Below, one piece after another: positions 12,661 through 15,746 of a DNA stretch of 15,746 nucleotides. The notes under the pieces were generated by a model. The model was not told where the DNA came from and made no database searches. It was given only the letters and a program-made list of their open reading frames with translations. The stretch is from Desulfonatronaceae bacterium UBA663. GTDB lineage: Bacteria > Desulfobacterota > Desulfovibrionia > Desulfovibrionales > Desulfonatronaceae. The stretch covers positions 2,618 through 18,363 of the forward strand of contig DBNV01000102.1 in the NCBI GenBank assembly GCA_002299865.1, written 5' to 3'. How positions within the stretch are numbered: position 1 is the first letter of the stretch; each line of letters starts with the position of its first letter. The translations under genes were made by a program, and so were the position numbers.

Positions 12661-13737
12661 ATGTTTGCAAAACTGAACAGCCTTGAACATAAATATCGGG
12701 ATCTGGAGCGCGAGCTTAGTTCCCCTGGTGTGTTCAACGACCAGCAACGCTACAGACAATTGACCAAGCGCCATGCCGAGCTTGGCGATATTGTCGCTGT
12801 TTTCGGGGAGTACAAGAAGACGCTTGCGTCCATTGAGGCGAACAAAGAGTTGCTCGTGGATTCCGATCCGGAGATGCAGGATTTGGCCCGTGCTGAATCC
12901 GAGGTTCTGGAAGAGCGGCTTGAGGAACTGCGGAATAAATTGCGTCTTCTGCTGTTGCCCAAGGATCCCATGGATGCCAAGAACGTCATCCTTGAGATTC
13001 GGGCCGGCACCGGCGGAGAGGAAGCCGCGTTGTTCGCCGCTGATCTGTTTCGCATGTATATGCGTTATGCGGAGCGACACGGTTTGCGCACGGAATTGAT
13101 CCAGGCCAACGAGAGCGGGGTGGGCGGCTTCAAGGAGGTCATCGCTTCCATGTCCGGCGATAGGGTATACAGCCGCCTGAAACATGAATCCGGCGTGCAT
13201 CGCGTACAAAGGGTGCCGGCCACGGAATCCCAGGGCCGGATTCATACTTCCGCCGTGACCGTGGCCATTTTGCCCGAGGCCGAGGAGGTGGACGTGCAGA
13301 TTGACCCCGGTGATGTTCGGATCGACGTCTATCGCTCCTCGGGGCCGGGGGGGCAAAGCGTGAACACCACGGATTCCGCCGTCCGGGTGACGCACTTGTC
13401 CACGGGCATGGTGGTCATCTGCCAGGATGAGAAATCCCAGCACAAGAACCGGGCCAAGGCGATGAAGGTTTTGCGCTCACGACTTCTGAAGCAGAAGCAG
13501 GAAGAGCAGAAGCAATCCTACGATCAGAACCGCAAAAGCCAGGTGGGCAGCGGGGATCGTTCGGAGCGCATCCGGACCTACAATTTTCCTCAGGGCCGGA
13601 TCACGGACCACCGCATCAACCTGACGCTTTACCGTTTGGAATCCGTCCTAGGAGGCGAGATGGACGAACTGGTGGACGCCTTGGTGCAGCACTACCAGGC
13701 CGAAGCATTGCAGGCGGAAACATCCGCAGTCGAGTAG
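12661..13737 (+). CDS. prfA: Peptide chain release factor 1, RF1 (358 aa)
   Basis: Recognises UAA and UAG in the ribosomal A site and triggers peptide release. The catalytic GGQ motif is at residues 230-232 within SSGPGGQSVNTTDSA. The RF1-type anticodon-like tripeptide is PAT at 186-188 (RVPATESQGRIHTSA), which separates it from RF2 (SPF). The N-terminal helical domain begins MFAKLNSLEHKYRDLE, as usual. The length is normal. No good Shine-Dalgarno is seen before the ATG at 12661, but family alignment supports this start. The Gln of GGQ is the substrate of PrmC, encoded 3 nt downstream. Confidence 0.98.
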   Translation: MFAKLNSLEHKYRDLERELSSPGVFNDQQRYRQLTKRHAELGDIVAVFGEYKKTLASIEANKELLVDSDPEMQDLARAESEVLEERLEELRNKLRLLLLPKDPMDAKNVILEIRAGTGGEEAALFAADLFRMYMRYAERHGLRTELIQANESGVGGFKEVIASMSGDRVYSRLKHESGVHRVQRVPATESQGRIHTSAVTVAILPEAEEVDVQIDPGDVRIDVYRSSGPGGQSVNTTDSAVRVTHLSTGMVVICQDEKSQHKNRAKAMKVLRSRLLKQKQEEQKQSYDQNRKSQVGSGDRSERIRTYNFPQGRITDHRINLTLYRLESVLGGEMDELVDALVQHYQAEALQAETSAVE

Positions 13738-13740
13738 CAC

Positions 13741-14619
13741 GTGTCCGCCGCCCCGCCGCCTTGTCTGCGCGACATTTTAAGCAAAAGTTCGGCCTATCTG
13801 GAACAACGCAAGATCGATTCTCCCAGACTGAGCGCTGAACTAGTGGTCGCCCACGCTCTTGGGTTGGAGCGACTTGATCTTTATCTGGACCTGGACCGTC
13901 CCCTCACGGAGCAGGATCTCTCCAAAATTCGGCCCTTGCTGGCCAGACGCGGCACCGGCGAGCCCATGGCTTATATCCTTGGGCGCAAGGAATTTTATGG
14001 TCTTAAGCTTGTCGTCACCAAGGATGTCCTGATTCCCCGTCCGGACACGGAGCTGTGCGTGGACGCCGTCCTTGGGCTGTATCAGCCTGATCGACCTTTG
14101 CTGTTTGCTGATGTGGCCACGGGCAGTGGGGCCATCGCCGTGGCGCTGCTCGTCCATTTGCCCGCCGCCCGCTGCATCGTCACAGACATCAGCGCACGTG
14201 CGCTGACCGTGGCCGTAAAGAACTGCGAGGCCCACGGAGTGCGGGATCGCGTGTTGTCGACCCAGGCCGACTTGTTGACGCATCTTGCCCCGGCTGCCCT
14301 GGACTTGATTGTGGCCAACCCTCCTTATCTGGCCGAGTCTGAATTCTCCCGAATCAGCAAAGAAGTGGCCGACTTTGAACCGCGAATCGCCTTGGTGGCC
14401 GGAGTGCGTGGGGATGAATATTTTGATCCCCTGGTGGAACAGGCCATGGCGGTTTTGAAGTCCGGTGGGCATCTGCTTCTGGAGACAGGCGCCACTCAGG
14501 CCGAGAAACTCGCCGGGGACATCCGCTCCCGCTCGGAGCAATGGTCGGACATCAAGGTTCTCAAGGACTATGCCGGACTGAACAGATATGTACAGGCTCG
14601 TTGGTGCCCGCTGCGATGA
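13741..14619 (+). CDS. prmC: Peptide chain release factor N5-glutamine methyltransferase PrmC (292 aa)
   Basis: Transfers a methyl group from S-adenosylmethionine to the GGQ glutamine of release factors. The SAM-binding motif I, DVATGSGAIAVAL, is at about 124-136. The catalytic NPPY is at residues 193-196 (DLIVANPPYLAESE), diagnostic of this amide methyltransferase family. The N-terminal helical domain carries IDSPRLSAELVVAHAL and the linker shows YILGRKEFYGL and LIPRPDTE, both typical of PrmC. The start is GTG at 13741, only 3 nt after the prfA stop, with no strong ribosome site, so translational coupling to prfA is likely. The length is slightly above the E. coli enzyme (277 aa). Confidence in function is high. 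Confidence 0.97.
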   Translation: MSAAPPPCLRDILSKSSAYLEQRKIDSPRLSAELVVAHALGLERLDLYLDLDRPLTEQDLSKIRPLLARRGTGEPMAYILGRKEFYGLKLVVTKDVLIPRPDTELCVDAVLGLYQPDRPLLFADVATGSGAIAVALLVHLPAARCIVTDISARALTVAVKNCEAHGVRDRVLSTQADLLTHLAPAALDLIVANPPYLAESEFSRISKEVADFEPRIALVAGVRGDEYFDPLVEQAMAVLKSGGHLLLETGATQAEKLAGDIRSRSEQWSDIKVLKDYAGLNRYVQARWCPLR

Positions 14620-14723
14620 AGCCGGAGCCGCTTATGAAGGGCTGCGACTGACTGCTTTAGAAAAAAAAACAACACATTGGTTTGAAAAAAACAGTTCTAC
14701 AGCCTGGACATAAGAATAAAACA

Positions 14724-14752
14724 TTTATATCATATTGTTGAGAGTGTATACT
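14724..14752 (+). promoter_or_regulatory. Candidate sigma-70 promoter of lpxC
   Basis: TTTATA (14724-14729) and TATACT (14747-14752) are separated by 17 bp in an AT-rich gap between prmC and lpxC. TATACT is 5 of 6 to consensus and TTTATA 4 of 6. The start would be near 14759, giving a leader of about 45 nt. Confidence 0.5.
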
Positions 14753-14803
14753 GCGGGGCATGTTTTTTGCTTTTCTTAGTTGGGTTGGCATTGAGGAGAA
14801 CGC

Positions 14804-15724
14804 ATGACGTTGCAAAAAACCATCAAGCGCCCCATTCAGTGTTCCGGGATCGGCCTGCATAAAGGTCGCAAAGTGCGTCTCGGGCTGCGTCCAGCGGCCG
14901 AGGATACCGGTCTGGTTTTTGCCTTGCATGACCAGGACGGGGTGCACTTTCACAAGCCGTCTCCGTCCGCCGTGGTGGAGACGATCATGGCCACGACCCT
15001 GGGCTTCGGTTCCCGCAGTTTGGCTACTGTCGAGCATTTACTGGCCGCTATCCGCGGGCTTGAAATCGACAACCTGCACATTGAAGTCGAAGGGGATGAG
15101 GTGCCGATCATGGACGGCAGTTCCGCCTCATTCATCTTCCTGCTTCGTGCCGCCGGATTCCGCCGCCAGAGCAAGCCTCGCAGGGTCTTGACTCTCAAGA
15201 AGCCGATTACGTTTCAACAGAACGGCAAGTGGATCAAGGCGCACCCGTCCGAACGCCTGACCGTCGACTATACCATCCATTTCGATCATCCCCTGGTGGG
15301 AACGCAAAAGCTGTTCGTCGATTGTGTGCCGGAGAGTTTTACGCGACAGGTGGCCAAAGCACGGACCTTCGGCTTCATGCGCGAGGTGGAGTCTTTGCAT
15401 CGCAACGGCCTAGCCCTGGGAGGCTCCCTGGACAATGCCGTGGTCTTGGACGAATATGGCGTGATCAATCCCGATGGCCTGCGTTTTCCCGATGAGTTCG
15501 TGCGCCACAAGATGCTGGATTTCATCGGCGACCTTGCGGTCCTCGGACTGCCCATGACCGGGGATTTCGAAGTATACTGCTCCGGTCACGCCTTAAACAA
15601 CGCGTTTGTGCGCTACCTCATGGACAACCGTGAGGAGTACCTGGAACTGGACGTTTCCGGAACCAGGCTCTCTCCGGAGGAGGCCTTTGCCCCGGAATTC
15701 GCTCCTGTCCCCGTCTGGGATTGA
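14804..15724 (+). CDS. lpxC: UDP-3-O-acyl-N-acetylglucosamine deacetylase LpxC (306 aa)
   Basis: The zinc deacetylase that performs the committed step of lipid A synthesis in the cytoplasm. The zinc ligands expected from the E. coli enzyme are present: His78 (VEHLLAA), His235 and Asp239 (FVRHKMLDFIGD). The catalytic Glu77 and the acid His262 (SGHALNNAF) are also there. Other family motifs are CSGIGLHKG near the N-terminus, EVPIMDGSSASFIFLL at 99-114 and ARTFGFMREVE at 186-196. The length is normal. The ribosome site GAGGAG precedes the ATG by 6 nt. The 184-nt gap after prmC and a promoter candidate suggest its own transcription. It shows that the host makes an LPS-type outer membrane. The window ends 22 nt after the stop. 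Confidence 0.98.
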   Translation: MTLQKTIKRPIQCSGIGLHKGRKVRLGLRPAAEDTGLVFALHDQDGVHFHKPSPSAVVETIMATTLGFGSRSLATVEHLLAAIRGLEIDNLHIEVEGDEVPIMDGSSASFIFLLRAAGFRRQSKPRRVLTLKKPITFQQNGKWIKAHPSERLTVDYTIHFDHPLVGTQKLFVDCVPESFTRQVAKARTFGFMREVESLHRNGLALGGSLDNAVVLDEYGVINPDGLRFPDEFVRHKMLDFIGDLAVLGLPMTGDFEVYCSGHALNNAFVRYLMDNREEYLELDVSGTRLSPEEAFAPEFAPVPVWD

Positions 15725-15746
15725 TTTTTTAGGCGATATTGCTTGA

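Overview
This window looks like a chromosomal piece of a Gram-negative, dissimilatory sulfate-reducing deltaproteobacterium, most likely of the Desulfovibrionales. The reasons are a complete aprBA pair (APS reductase), the membrane complex genes qmoABC directly after it, an Aquifex-type aconitase, and lpxC, which implies lipid A.

Layout. Positions 36-4022 hold a leftward-reading group: a 568-aa protein with the EPSP synthase fold, a small overlapping coiled-coil gene, and an aconitase whose leader contains a perfect 43-bp hairpin. A gene-free, control-rich stretch (4023-4446) divides this from the rightward sulfate-respiration block. It carries a TTGACA promoter and a palindrome with CRP/FNR-type spacing over the -10 region. 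The first reading frame after that promoter is not aprB but a 58-codon frame whose N-terminal third reads as the start of ATP sulfurylase (Sat). I take it as the fossil of a sat-aprBA operon, possibly now a leader peptide. aprB and aprA follow, separated by a GC-rich array of five 11-bp units. A good intrinsic terminator and then a long hairpin lie between aprA and qmoA. qmoA, qmoB and qmoC are tightly spaced and end at a strong terminator.

From 12311 to the right edge lies a housekeeping group: rpmE (ribosomal protein L31, zinc type), prfA (release factor 1), prmC (release factor glutamine methyltransferase) and lpxC. prfA and prmC are functionally linked, because PrmC methylates the GGQ glutamine of RF1.

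How the genes work together. Sat, which must be encoded elsewhere if the cell respires sulfate, makes APS. AprBA reduces APS to sulfite and AMP in the cytoplasm. QmoABC carries electrons from the quinone pool towards AprBA. The less ordinary material is mainly regulatory (leader hairpins, the tandem array, the Sat remnant), plus the EPSP synthase-like protein, which seems to have kept the fold but lost nearly every catalytic residue. Comparisons with known families are from memory and by eye; no search was run.
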